From Bacteroidota bacterium (GTDB lineage Bacteria; Bacteroidota; Bacteroidia; Chitinophagales; Chitinophagaceae): a stretch of 51,164 bases of DNA. Shown here in pieces: positions 1 through 7,743 of this stretch (within the stretch, counting starts at the first letter, position 1; every line of letters begins with the position of its first letter). The notes under the pieces were generated by a model. The model saw only the letters and a program-made list of their open reading frames with translations. It was not told where the DNA came from and made no database searches. The DNA lies in contig JAUZOE010000029.1 in assembly GCA_030706605.1 (NCBI GenBank), positions 1 through 51,164 of the forward strand, read 5' to 3'. A program made the translations under genes and the position numbers.

Positions 1-1085
1 AAGTAATTATTATAAATGCAAAACATTGTCTTCTTTGTGTCCTTAGTCTCTTCGTGGTAAAATAATAATTCTTTGCTTCGCAAAGAACAGAAAATAAAAA
101 CCACCAAGAAATAAAGAACACTAAGTAAATAATATAAATACAAATCATTGTCCTCTTAGTGCTCTTGGTCTCTTTGTGGTAAACAAAAAATTCTTTGCTT
201 CGCAAAGAACAGAAAATAAAAACCACCAAGACACAAAGACCACCAAGTAAATAATATAAATACAAATCATTGTCTTCTTCGTGCCCTTAGTCCCTTAGTG
301 GTAAAACAAAAAGTTCTTTGCTTCGCAAAGAAGAGAAAATAAAAACCACCAAGAAATAAAGAACACTAAGTAAATAATATAAATACAAATCATTGTCTTC
401 TTCGTGCCCTTAGTCCCTTAGTGGTAAAATAATAATTCTTTGCGTAGCAAAGAATAAGAAAGAAAAAACCACCAGGGCACAAAGAGCACCAAGTAAATAA
501 TATAAATACAAATCATTGTCTTCTTCGTGCCCTTTATCCCTTAGTGGTAAAATAATAATTCTTTGCGTAGCAAAGAATAGAAGAAAATAAAAACCACCAA
601 GCCACAAAGACCACCAAGTAGTTATTATAAATACAAAGCATTGTCTTTTTCGTGCTCTTTATTTCTTAGTGGTAAAACAAAAAGTTCTTTGCGAAGCAAA
701 GAACAAGAAATAATAAACCACCAAGAGACAGAGAACACCAAGTAATTATTATAAATGCGAAGCATTTCCTCTTAGTGCTCTTGGTCTCTTTGTGGTAAAA
801 CAAAATTTCTTTGCGAAGCAAAGAACAAGAAACAATAAACCACCAAGAGAAAAAGAGCACCAAGTAATTATTATAAATGCAAAACATTGTCTTCTTTGTG
901 TCCTTAGTCTCTTCGTGGTAAAATAATAATTCTTTGCTTCGCAAAGAATAAGAAAGAAAAAACCACCAAGACACAAAGAACACTAAGTAAATAATATAAA
1001 TACAAATCATTGTCTTCTTTGTGCTCTTATTCCCTTAGTGGTAAAACAAAAATTCTTTGCGGAGCAAAGAATAGAAATTAGTAAA
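1..1085. repeat. Array of ~123-bp palindromic repeats (nine palindromes)
   Basis: Nine copies of a unit recur every 120-126 bp. Each has a left arm (for example 222-247, ACCACCAAG...CACCAAG), an AT-rich centre, a right arm that is its imperfect reverse complement (276-302, ending TTAGTGGT), and a separate perfect palindrome TTCTTTGC-NNN-GCAAAGAA. The palindromes start at 69, 191, 314, 436, 559, 685, 805, 930 and 1053. Their centres are TTC, TTC, TTC, GTA, GTA, GAA, GAA, TTC and GGA. Open frames here are translations of the repeat and are not genes. There is no CRISPR-type unique spacer. Function is unknown. Confidence 0.93.
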
Positions 1086-1101
1086 CCCAAAATATTCATT
1101 C

Positions 1102-1494
1102 ATGTATCTTAAAATATCTGAAAGAGAAGATTTCCTGGGAAAAGAAATTGTTGATGCCGCCTATAAAGTTCATAGAGAATTAGGCCCCGGCCTGTTAGAA
1201 AAAGTTTATGAATCATGCTTTTGTTATGAACTGGGACTAAAGGGAATCTCATACAAAAGGCAGGTTGATATACCAATAAACTATAAGGATGAATTATTTT
1301 TTGAAGACGGATTAAGAATGGATGTTTTAGTGGATGAATTAGTGATTTGCGAATTGAAATCAGTTGAGGAAATTAAGCGCATTTGGATGGCACAAATCAT
1401 AAGTCATCTTAAACTTACTAATCTGAGGCTTGGTTATTTAATCAATTTTAATGTACCGCTAATAAAGAATGGAATAAAAAGGGTAGTGATTTAA
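1102..1494 (+). CDS. GxxExxY family protein (PD-(D/E)XK-like)
   Basis: A 130-residue protein of the GxxExxY family, whose role is not established. The naming motif is G30-L-L-E33-K-V-Y36 inside a helix (VHRELGPGLLEKVYE). A nuclease-like pattern follows: RMD with D74, then E84-L-K86, which fits the D...ExK core of PD-(D/E)XK folds, so nucleic-acid cleavage or binding is possible but unproven. Length is normal for the family and the ATG at 1102 is the natural start. The gene lies wholly within the repeat array: palindromes flank it at 1053 and 1644, and right after its stop codon the sequence resumes as a repeat right arm (ATCATTGTCCTCTTGGTG). It therefore looks like cargo of, or a lodger in, the repeat. 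Confidence 0.88.
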   Translation: MYLKISEREDFLGKEIVDAAYKVHRELGPGLLEKVYESCFCYELGLKGISYKRQVDIPINYKDELFFEDGLRMDVLVDELVICELKSVEEIKRIWMAQIISHLKLTNLRLGYLINFNVPLIKNGIKRVVI

Positions 1495-1790
1495 TCATTG
1501 TCCTCTTGGTGTCCTTCGTGTCTCCGTGGTGAAAAAAAGAATAGAAAATAAAAACCACCAAGAAATAAAGAACACTAAGTAAATAATATAAATACAAATC
1601 ATTTCTTCTTAGTGCTCTTGGTCTCTTGGTGGTAAAACAAAATTTCTTTGCGTAGCAAAGAACAAGAAATAATAAACCACCAAGAGAAAAAGAGCACCAA
1701 GTAAATAATATAAATACAAACCATTTCTTCTTTGTGCCCTTAGTCCCTTAGTGGTAAAAACAAAATTTCTTTGCGAAGCAAAGAACAAGA
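1495..1790. repeat. Continuation of the palindromic repeat array
   Basis: Repeat units continue after the GxxExxY gene. The first resumes in the middle of a unit at about 1495 and has lost its palindrome (GGTGAAAAAAAGAATAG around 1530). Two complete palindromes follow at 1644-1662 (centre GTA) and 1767-1785 (centre GAA). The last lies inside the open frame of the downstream glycosyltransferase, so repeat and coding sequence are fused. Confidence 0.9.
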
Positions 1791-2947
1791 AAGAAAAGAA
1801 CTCTAAGTATTATCAATTCAATATTTACAAAACCCTGATCCTTTTCCTTACCTTAAAAACATTCTCTGCCACCGGTGGTATTGAAAAAGTAAGCCGCGTA
1901 GCCGGTATGGCCATCAATGAATATGCTGAAGCACACCAGGAAAAGCTTTCCGTTATTTCAATGCACGATAAAAAGCTGCCAACTACCAAACCTTATTTCC
2001 CCTCATCAGTATTCATAGGAATGGCCGCTAAGAGAATCGCATTTATTATAAGAGCATGGCGACAAGGCATCAGGAGCAGGGTAGTGGTGTTGAGTCACAT
2101 TAATTTATTACTGCCGGGGTATCTCATCAAATTTTTTTCCGGAAAAACAAAGCTGGTATTGATAGCACATGGCATCGAAGTATGGCAACCGCTTTCCCCG
2201 TTTAAGCAAAGAATGTTGAAAGCCGTAGATCTCATGTTACCCGTAAGCCATTTTACCAAAGAAAAAATGAAATTGCTTTTTCATCTACCCGAAGAAAAAT
2301 TACAGGTGCTCAACAATTGCCTTGATCCCTTTTTACCCACGCCCGCTACTGAAGAAGAAAGAATAAACTGGCGTAGCAAATACCAGCTTAAAGACGACGA
2401 CAGGGTGTTGATGACTTTATCGCGCCTGTCGGCAAAAGAAAAAAATAAGGGATACGATAAAGTGCTGGAATCCATCAGGGAGCTAAGGCCACTATTTCCC
2501 AATTTAAAATATGTGTTCGTTGGCAAATATGATGAGGAAGAAAAAAACCGTGTTGAGCAGCTTGCTGTTTCTCTCGGCATCAGCGATGCCTTAATTTTTA
2601 CCGGCTTTGTTCCTGATAGTGAACTTGCCTTTTATTACAATATGGCCGATGTATATATTATGCCCAGTGAAAAAGAAGGTTTTGGCATTACGTTTATTGA
2701 AGCCATGTATTACCATTTGCCGGTGATAGCGGGCAATCGCGATGGCACCACAGATGCATTGGCCAATGGGCAGCTGGGGACCCTGGTAGATCCCCGCAGC
2801 CAGGAAGCCATAACCGCAGCTATTCACAAAGTATTTACCAATTTAAGTGCGTTTGTGCCTGACCGTAACCTGCTGATGGAACGATTCAGCTATGAGGTTT
2901 ATAAAGACAAATGGAAATCCGTATTAGGGTTATCCAACCCAAAATAG
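1751..2947 (+). CDS. GT4 family glycosyltransferase with repeat-derived 5' end
   Basis: Retaining glycosyltransferase with a GT-B fold, transferring a sugar from a nucleotide-sugar donor at the cytoplasmic face. The N-terminal domain shows the glycine loop TGGIEKVSR. The C-terminal half has SRLSAKEKNKGYDKVLE and the donor-binding E-x7-E region (SEKEGFGITFIEAM), followed by PVIAGNRDGTTD. The start is unusual: no in-frame ATG or TTG lies before the conserved TLILFLTLKTFSATGG segment, and the only conventional candidate is the GTG at 1751. That codon and roughly the first 17 codons come from the repeat, including a whole palindrome. Either the protein carries a repeat-encoded extension or initiation is non-canonical (for example CTG near 1835). 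The gene stands alone, about 75 bp before the DUF6922 gene. Confidence 0.85.
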   Translation: MVKTKFLCEAKNKKEKNSKYYQFNIYKTLILFLTLKTFSATGGIEKVSRVAGMAINEYAEAHQEKLSVISMHDKKLPTTKPYFPSSVFIGMAAKRIAFIIRAWRQGIRSRVVVLSHINLLLPGYLIKFFSGKTKLVLIAHGIEVWQPLSPFKQRMLKAVDLMLPVSHFTKEKMKLLFHLPEEKLQVLNNCLDPFLPTPATEEERINWRSKYQLKDDDRVLMTLSRLSAKEKNKGYDKVLESIRELRPLFPNLKYVFVGKYDEEEKNRVEQLAVSLGISDALIFTGFVPDSELAFYYNMADVYIMPSEKEGFGITFIEAMYYHLPVIAGNRDGTTDALANGQLGTLVDPRSQEAITAAIHKVFTNLSAFVPDRNLLMERFSYEVYKDKWKSVLGLSNPK

Positions 2948-3023
2948 TATTATATATGAGCAGTATCACCAGCGGGAATTCTTTTTAAAACAATTGCTAA
3001 CTTTAGCATCTTAATCGTTTTAC

Positions 3024-3323
3024 ATGAATACCATTTTGTCTGAGCTTTCTCCCCATTTGTTTTGGGACATTAACCGAAATACGCTGGAACTTGAACCTGA
3101 TAAGAAATTCATTATTAAAAGAGTATTGGAGTACGGATTGTGGAAAGACTGGATATTGCTCAGAAAGACCTATGGAATTGATACCATCACAAAAACAACA
3201 CAAGGCTTTAGAGAGTTAGATCCAAGGGCACTTGCCTTTATATCTACTCTTTCCGATATACCTAAGGAAAAATTCAGATGTTATACTACAAAACAATCGA
3301 CACCCCAACACTGGAACTTATAA
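3024..3323 (+). CDS. DUF6922 domain protein (antitoxin-like partner)
   Basis: A 99-residue protein whose pattern (SPHLFWDINRNTLELE, then RVLEYGLWKDW, then the tail RCYTTKQSTPQHWNL) matches my recollection of the Bacteroidota DUF6922 family. These genes usually sit directly before, and overlap, an AbiEii/AbiGii-type nucleotidyltransferase gene. Here the overlap is preserved, since a new ATG lies at 3278, but the partner breaks off almost at once. The protein itself looks intact. A possible promoter element TAACTTTA ends about 20 bp before the ATG. The antitoxin-like role is inferred only from the usual gene order. Confidence 0.75.
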   Translation: MNTILSELSPHLFWDINRNTLELEPDKKFIIKRVLEYGLWKDWILLRKTYGIDTITKTTQGFRELDPRALAFISTLSDIPKEKFRCYTTKQSTPQHWNL

Positions 3324-3343
3324 AAGAGCTTTTAGCCAGGGAC
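3278..3343 (+). pseudogene. 5' remnant of an AbiEii-type nucleotidyltransferase gene
   Basis: The ATG at 3278 overlaps the end of the DUF6922 gene by 46 bp and opens MLYYKTIDTPTLELIKELL, which resembles the start of AbiEii/AbiGii-family nucleotidyltransferases in Bacteroidota. Intact members continue into a LVGGTALAL-type motif and an IDIDLF-type catalytic segment. Neither is present. The frame stays open to 3931, but from about 3480 it is only the antisense of the opposing fibronectin-III-like gene. I read this as a truncated gene of about 20 codons. The exact breakpoint between 3335 and 3400 is uncertain. Confidence 0.45.
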
Positions 3344-3478
3344 AAAAATAACCTTACCAAAAATATTCGTAAACAATCACTTTTCAGAACAGTCACCAGT
3401 TGTCATGCGCTGGTTGGTGGTAATGTAGGCCGTATTAAGCACCCTTGCCTGAGTTTCATTAACCGGCTCATCACTAAA

Positions 3479-4096
3479 TTACTGTACCCATTGATACGCA
3501 GGATCACTATACACTTTTTGTTGTCCGCTGCCCAGGGCGGCAATCCTCACCCAGTAGCGCTGCCCTTGCTTCAGCCGGGTAAATGTAAATTTCCGGCGGC
3601 TGCTATTGTTCACCTGCCACAAGCTGTTATCGGTAATAGGGTCGGGGGTAATTTCAAAAAGATAGCACTTGGCACCCTTCACCGCTTTTATACTGCTGGT
3701 AAGTTCGCCGCTGTTCATACCACTGGTAAGTGTTACATTCCCCGGAGCCGAAATATGAATGGATTCGGGTTTCTTATACAGGGTAAAGCCGCTGCTGACC
3801 AGCATCGTTTCATTGCCTTGTGCAATATGCATGATATACAAGGCCAGTTGAGCCAGTTGCTGCTCAAGCGTTTTACGGGTTTGTTTTTTGTTGGCAATGG
3901 CCATCCGGCTCATGTCCTGGGCTTCTATTAGAAATTGATTGTACTGATTGAGGTTCTCCCTGATTTCACTAAGTGCCGGCGAAGGATTGGGAAAATAGGC
4001 ATTACCTGCCATTGACTCCAGGATAAGTGTCACCTTTAGCCTAAAGTCTGAATCGGTTAAGGGGACAAAATTGATACTTAATTTTGCTTGTTTCAT
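3479..4096 (-). CDS. Fibronectin type III-like domain protein
   Basis: A 205-residue protein with no signal peptide or membrane segment. Residues 1-100 look helical (SEIRENLNQYNQFLIEAQDMSRMA, then QTRKTLEQQLAQLALYIMHIAQG). Residues about 108-205 look like one fibronectin type III beta-sandwich: APGNVTLTSG, a central YLFEITPDP strand, FTRLKQGQRYWVRIAALG and the final YSDPAYQWVQ. Similar small proteins are common in Bacteroidota with no assigned function, and binding or scaffolding would be a guess. It is convergent with the broken AbiEii remnant and divergent from the small gene at 4121, with only 24 bp between the two starts. Confidence 0.75.
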   Translation of the reverse strand: MKQAKLSINFVPLTDSDFRLKVTLILESMAGNAYFPNPSPALSEIRENLNQYNQFLIEAQDMSRMAIANKKQTRKTLEQQLAQLALYIMHIAQGNETMLVSSGFTLYKKPESIHISAPGNVTLTSGMNSGELTSSIKAVKGAKCYLFEITPDPITDNSLWQVNNSSRRKFTFTRLKQGQRYWVRIAALGSGQQKVYSDPAYQWVQ

Positions 4097-4120
4097 AACC
4101 CGGGGTTTTAAAATTAAAGA

Positions 4121-4480
4121 ATGAATTTATTAGATAACGTATATCAATTTTATATTATTGTATCCCGATATTATTTGATAGATGATCCACTGTATGCAGC
4201 CAATAAAGCCCGCCGCTGGGTAAATGAGGGCCATCGTTCAATTAATGAGGCGGATAGCCTGGCCAATAATGCGGGTTTCCCGGTGTATGATTCTGACAAC
4301 CAGGCCAATAATACCCAACAGGCAGCCAATGATCGTAACCACCAGGCAAAGAATAAAGATAATCATGGGAATGATGACCCATATTTGCTCAATGATGCTT
4401 ATTATTTGGCAGACAATCGGTTATTTGATAAGGCAAATGTCCACTTTAGTAAGCGGGCGGTCTATCTTATACAAGATTAA
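4121..4480 (+). CDS. Small Asn-rich heptad-repeat protein, unknown function
   Basis: A 119-residue frame that I do not recognise. A seven-residue period runs through it: a small hydrophobic residue at 27, 34, 41, 48, 55, 62, 69, 76, 83, 90 and 97 (A, V, I, A, V, A, A, A, G, L, A), followed by Asn at 28, 35, 42, 49, 63, 70, 84 and 91. The typical unit is (Q/L)-A-N-(N/D)-x-x-x. This periodicity exists only in this frame and argues that it is, or was, coding; the overlapping frame at 4224-4622 lacks it. The N-terminus is hydrophobic and aromatic (YQFYIIVSRYYLI), and there is no cysteine. An A-rich stretch precedes the ATG. It could form a helical or solenoid-like repeat. Confidence 0.55.
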   Translation: MNLLDNVYQFYIIVSRYYLIDDPLYAANKARRWVNEGHRSINEADSLANNAGFPVYDSDNQANNTQQAANDRNHQAKNKDNHGNDDPYLLNDAYYLADNRLFDKANVHFSKRAVYLIQD

Positions 4481-4597
4481 TTCACTAATTATCAGTTGGA
4501 TACAAACTAAAAGGGCTTATCCTGGCACAATTTTGGAAAACGGGAAAGCGTTCTATTCAATTTTAATTAAAGCAAACAGGGAGATTCCATTACATAT

Positions 4598-5473
4598 ATG
4601 TTTCTCGAAAAATTTTTCATAAAAGACCCTTCCGTAAAAAGACATGTAGCCAAAACACTTACATGGAGGTTAGTCGGCACCATTGATACTATTATGCTCG
4701 GCTGGATCATTACAGGAAATCCGGCAACAGGATTAACGATCGGTGGTTTTGAGATCATTACCAAGATGATCCTGTATTATTTTCACGAACGTATTTGGTT
4801 CCGGGTAAACCTGGGATTACCTAACAGGGAAAAAAGAAAGAAAAATAAAGAAGCGAATACCAAAAACATAAGTGCCCAGTCATTTAAAATTTCACGATCG
4901 CACAGGAACCTCCAAAACCATCATACTTCATTGGTAATATGGTTCACCGGTTTATCAGGCTCCGGAAAATCTACTTTGGCTAATGGTGTGGAACAAAAGC
5001 TTTTCAGCAATGGAATTAAATGTTATGCCCTTGACGGTGATAATGTTCGCCTGGGCATCAATAAGGACCTTGATTTTAGCGATACCGGGCGTAAGGAAAA
5101 TATAAGACGGGTGGCTGAAATAGCCAAGTTGATGGCCGATGCAGGATTGATTGTGATTGCCTCTTTTATCTCTCCCTTTAAGGAAGACAGGGAAATCGCC
5201 AAAAAAATTATCGGTGAAGATCATTTCATAGAGGTGTTTGTAGATTGCCCTTTGGAAGTATGTGAACAGCGCGATGTCAAGGGTCTTTATAAAAAAGCCA
5301 GGCAGGGCACGATAAAAGAATTTACCGGCATCAGCAGTCCTTATGAAGCGCCTGACCATGCCAACATTACCATTCATTCCAATAATGCCGGCCCTGGCGA
5401 AAGCATACAACAGATTATGAGTTACCTGGAAAATAAAATGCAGATCATGGAACAGGAGGGCGCCCATATATAA
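4598..5473 (+). CDS. cysC: DUF2061-adenylylsulfate kinase fusion (APS to PAPS)
   Basis: A 291-residue two-part protein. Residues 1-75 are a DUF2061 membrane domain (KRHVAKTLTWRLVGTIDT, a hydrophobic span to ITG, then the conserved YYFHERIWF). Residues about 113-285 are a complete APS kinase: P-loop GLSGSGKST at 118-126, the DGDNVR loop, GRKENIRRVAEIAKLMADAG and the substrate segment SFISPFKEDR. The kinase uses ATP to make PAPS, the sulfate donor. The fusion would tether it to the inner membrane. Its stop codon directly abuts the cysQ start, so the pair is probably cotranscribed. No ATP sulfurylase (cysD/cysN) is in the window, so APS must come from elsewhere. Full-length APS kinase motifs make activity likely. 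Confidence 0.92.
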   Translation: MFLEKFFIKDPSVKRHVAKTLTWRLVGTIDTIMLGWIITGNPATGLTIGGFEIITKMILYYFHERIWFRVNLGLPNREKRKKNKEANTKNISAQSFKISRSHRNLQNHHTSLVIWFTGLSGSGKSTLANGVEQKLFSNGIKCYALDGDNVRLGINKDLDFSDTGRKENIRRVAEIAKLMADAGLIVIASFISPFKEDREIAKKIIGEDHFIEVFVDCPLEVCEQRDVKGLYKKARQGTIKEFTGISSPYEAPDHANITIHSNNAGPGESIQQIMSYLENKMQIMEQEGAHI

Positions 5474-6253
5474 ATGACATTACCAGCAACAGCAGCACAT
5501 TATCTGGCAACGGCAATCAAAGCTGCCGGGGAAGCATCCCGGGCCATACTGTCCGTTTATGAATCAGGGAGTTTTGGAACCGAAACAAAAACAGATGAAA
5601 GCCCTCTGACCATAGCCGACACCCAATCGAATGATATTATTAAAAGCCATTTAAAAAAAACCGGTTTGCCTGTTTTAAGCGAAGAAGATAAGCTGGTTCC
5701 ATTTGCTGATAGAAAACAATGGGAATATTTCTGGATGGTGGATCCCCTGGACGGTACCAAAGAATTCATAAAACAAAATGGCGAGTTTACAGTGAATATT
5801 GCTTTAATACAAAATAACAAACCTATATTGGGTGTGATCGTGGTGCCGGTGAAAGCTACCTGTTATTTTGCATCCGGTGGTGGCGGGGCGTGGAAACAAA
5901 TTAACCGGGAGGAACCTGTATTATTGCCGGTAAAAGATAAAAAGACCAACCTGTCGGCAGGGGGATTGCGCGTGGTAGCCTCACGCAGCCACCGCGACAA
6001 TGCCACGCAAGCCTTTTTAGATCAGCTTGCTGATCCACAAATAGTGTCTATGGGTAGTTCGTTAAAGTTCATGTTGCTGGTAGAGGGAATGGCGGATATT
6101 TACCCGCGCTTTGCGCCTACTATGGAGTGGGACACCGCAGCGGCACAAGCCATTTTATCCGAAACAGGTCATTCGGTTATTTCAGAAGATACCAAAATGC
6201 CTCTGACTTATAACAAGGAAAACCTGCTGAACCCTTATTTTATTGCAGTTTAA
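5474..6253 (+). CDS. cysQ: 3'(2'),5'-bisphosphate nucleotidase CysQ
   Basis: A 259-residue inositol-monophosphatase-fold enzyme that hydrolyses 3'-phosphoadenosine 5'-phosphate (PAP), the by-product of PAPS use, to AMP; it is normally Mg2+-dependent. Visible motifs are SEED in the first metal site, DPLDGTKEFIKQNGEFTVNIAL for the metal and phosphate site, and MEWDTAAAQAIL at the C-terminus. Length is normal. The ATG immediately follows the cysC stop codon, so translation is probably coupled. Together with the APS kinase and the sulfotransferase at 9031 this supports a sulfation pathway. Palindromic repeats begin shortly after its stop codon. Confidence 0.93.
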   Translation: MTLPATAAHYLATAIKAAGEASRAILSVYESGSFGTETKTDESPLTIADTQSNDIIKSHLKKTGLPVLSEEDKLVPFADRKQWEYFWMVDPLDGTKEFIKQNGEFTVNIALIQNNKPILGVIVVPVKATCYFASGGGGAWKQINREEPVLLPVKDKKTNLSAGGLRVVASRSHRDNATQAFLDQLADPQIVSMGSSLKFMLLVEGMADIYPRFAPTMEWDTAAAQAILSETGHSVISEDTKMPLTYNKENLLNPYFIAV

Positions 6254-6269
6254 AAAAATGAGAAGCAAA

Positions 6270-6835
6270 GACAAGTTAACCACCAAGACACCAAGAGCAC
6301 CAAGGGATTATTTCTTCGAAATAATGAAATACAAATTGGTTCTCCTTTGTGCCCTTTTCCTCTTTGTGCTCTTGGTCCCTTGGTGGTAAAAAATAAGTTC
6401 TTTGCGAAGCAAAGAATAGAAAATAATAAACCACCAAGACACCAAGAACACCAAGCAATTATTATAAATGCAAACCATTTCTTCTTTGTGCTCTTGGTCC
6501 CTTAGTGGTAAAAAATAAATTCTTTGCTTCGCAAAGAAGAAAAAATAAATAAACCACCAAGGCACCAAGAGCACCAAGTAATTATTAGTAAATGCGAATC
6601 ATTGTCTCCTTTGTGCTCTTAGTCCCTTGGTGGTAAAAAATAAGTTCTTTGCGAAGCAAAGAATAGAAAATAATAAACCACCAAGACACCAAGAACACCA
6701 AGCAATTATAATAAACACAAAATATTTTTTCTTTGTGCTCTTGGTCCCTTGGTGGTAAACAAAAAATTCTTTGCAAAGCAAAGAACAAGAAACAAGAACC
6801 ACCAAGGCACAAAGAGCACCAAGAGATTATTTCTT
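6270..6835. repeat. Second block of ~123-bp palindromic repeats
   Basis: Same family as the array at 1-1790. Arms CCACCAAG...CACCAAG and CTTGGTCCCTTGGTGG alternate with palindromes at 6398 (centre GAA), 6520 (TTC), 6645 (GAA) and 6767 (AAA, the only centre that breaks the GNA rule), spaced 122-125 bp. The block fills the gap between cysQ and the ABC exporter genes and contains no credible gene. A weak promoter for wzm could lie in 6836-6885, but I see no clear match to the Bacteroidota consensus. Confidence 0.92.
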
Positions 6836-6885
6836 TGTTTATCGTAACATTGCAGGCATAGCATATTAAATCATTTGACCTTTTC

Positions 6886-7734
6886 ATGTTAAAAGAAACC
6901 ATTTATACACCCCGCGGAGTTTCCAAGGGATTTTTTCCTTTCCTGAAGTCAGGGTTCGTGGGCTTAAAGGAAGGCCATTACCTGGGCAGGCAACTCTTCA
7001 TACGCGACATTAAGGCCCAGTTCCGCGACTCATTCCTCGGTTTCTTCTGGGCATTTGCCCCTGCCTTTGTAACGGCCTTATTGTGGATATTTTTAAATCA
7101 TTCACGGGTTATTTCTGTGAGTGTTACCGGCATGTCGTTCCCGGTATTTGCCATCACGGGCACCTTTTTCTGGCAGATCATTACTCAAAGTATCACGCTG
7201 ACCATGGGCACCATCAATTCGGGTAAATCCCTGTTGACCAAACTCAATTTCCCGAGAGAATCGCTGCTGGTGCAAGCTATGTATAAGCTTTTGTACAACA
7301 TAGGTATTTTGCTCATTGTCACATTGATCATATTATTCTTTATGGGCTGGCGCCCCGGTGTTTCCCTGTTGTTATTGCCTTTTGTAATTATCGATTTATT
7401 AATATTTGGCTTTTCCATAGGGTTGATATTTTTATCCTTATTTACCCTGGTAGCCGATTTTTCGCGTTTCATATCCATCGGTTTACAATTACTCATGTAT
7501 ATCTCTGCGGTGGTGTTCCCGGTGCCGGAAACGGGTGGTTTTGGCACATTAATTTTCAAACTAAACCCTTTTACTTACCTGGTTATATTTGCCAGGGATA
7601 TCTTAGTGGGGATGCCGGTTGAAAACCTTCCCCTCTTCCTGGGGATCAGCGGTGTAGGGGTGATCCTTTTTTGTATTGGCCTGATGGCTTATAAAATTAC
7701 CATGCCATTCATTATAGAAAGGATGGGTTCATAA
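6886..7734 (+). CDS. wzm: Polysaccharide ABC exporter permease (Wzm-type, ABC-2)
   Basis: A 282-residue integral membrane protein of the ABC-2 family. After a cytoplasmic N-terminus it has the conserved LFIRDIKAQFRDSFLGFFWAF segment of O-antigen and teichoic-acid permeases. About six hydrophobic spans follow (ALLWIFLNH, FAITGTFFWQIITQS, ILLIVTLIILFFMGW, IGLIFLSLFTLV, LLMYISAVVFPVP, ISGVGVILFCIGLMA). It should form a dimer in the inner membrane and export an undecaprenyl-linked glycan using the ATPase encoded 9 bp downstream. It is the first gene of the long plus-strand glycan locus. Codon use here looks more GC-rich than in the glycosyltransferase genes downstream. Confidence 0.93.
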   Translation: MLKETIYTPRGVSKGFFPFLKSGFVGLKEGHYLGRQLFIRDIKAQFRDSFLGFFWAFAPAFVTALLWIFLNHSRVISVSVTGMSFPVFAITGTFFWQIITQSITLTMGTINSGKSLLTKLNFPRESLLVQAMYKLLYNIGILLIVTLIILFFMGWRPGVSLLLLPFVIIDLLIFGFSIGLIFLSLFTLVADFSRFISIGLQLLMYISAVVFPVPETGGFGTLIFKLNPFTYLVIFARDILVGMPVENLPLFLGISGVGVILFCIGLMAYKITMPFIIERMGS

Positions 7735-7743
7735 AATAGAATA

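Noticed and set aside
410-1010. Minus-strand frames of 65-114 residues in the repeats
   Set aside because: They are translations of the repeat unit (LGGFFFLILCFAK-like) repeated within themselves and in the block at 6270-6835.
1-1085. Possible CRISPR array
   Set aside because: Units are ~123 bp, both arms and spacers repeat, and there are no unique spacers or cas genes.
3344-3931. Extension of the AbiEii-like frame to 217 residues
   Set aside because: Beyond about 3480 it is the antisense of the fibronectin-III-like gene and shows none of the nucleotidyltransferase motifs.
4224-4622. Overlapping 132-residue frame
   Set aside because: It lacks the heptad periodicity seen in the 4121 frame and is Met/Ile-rich in the way of an out-of-frame translation.
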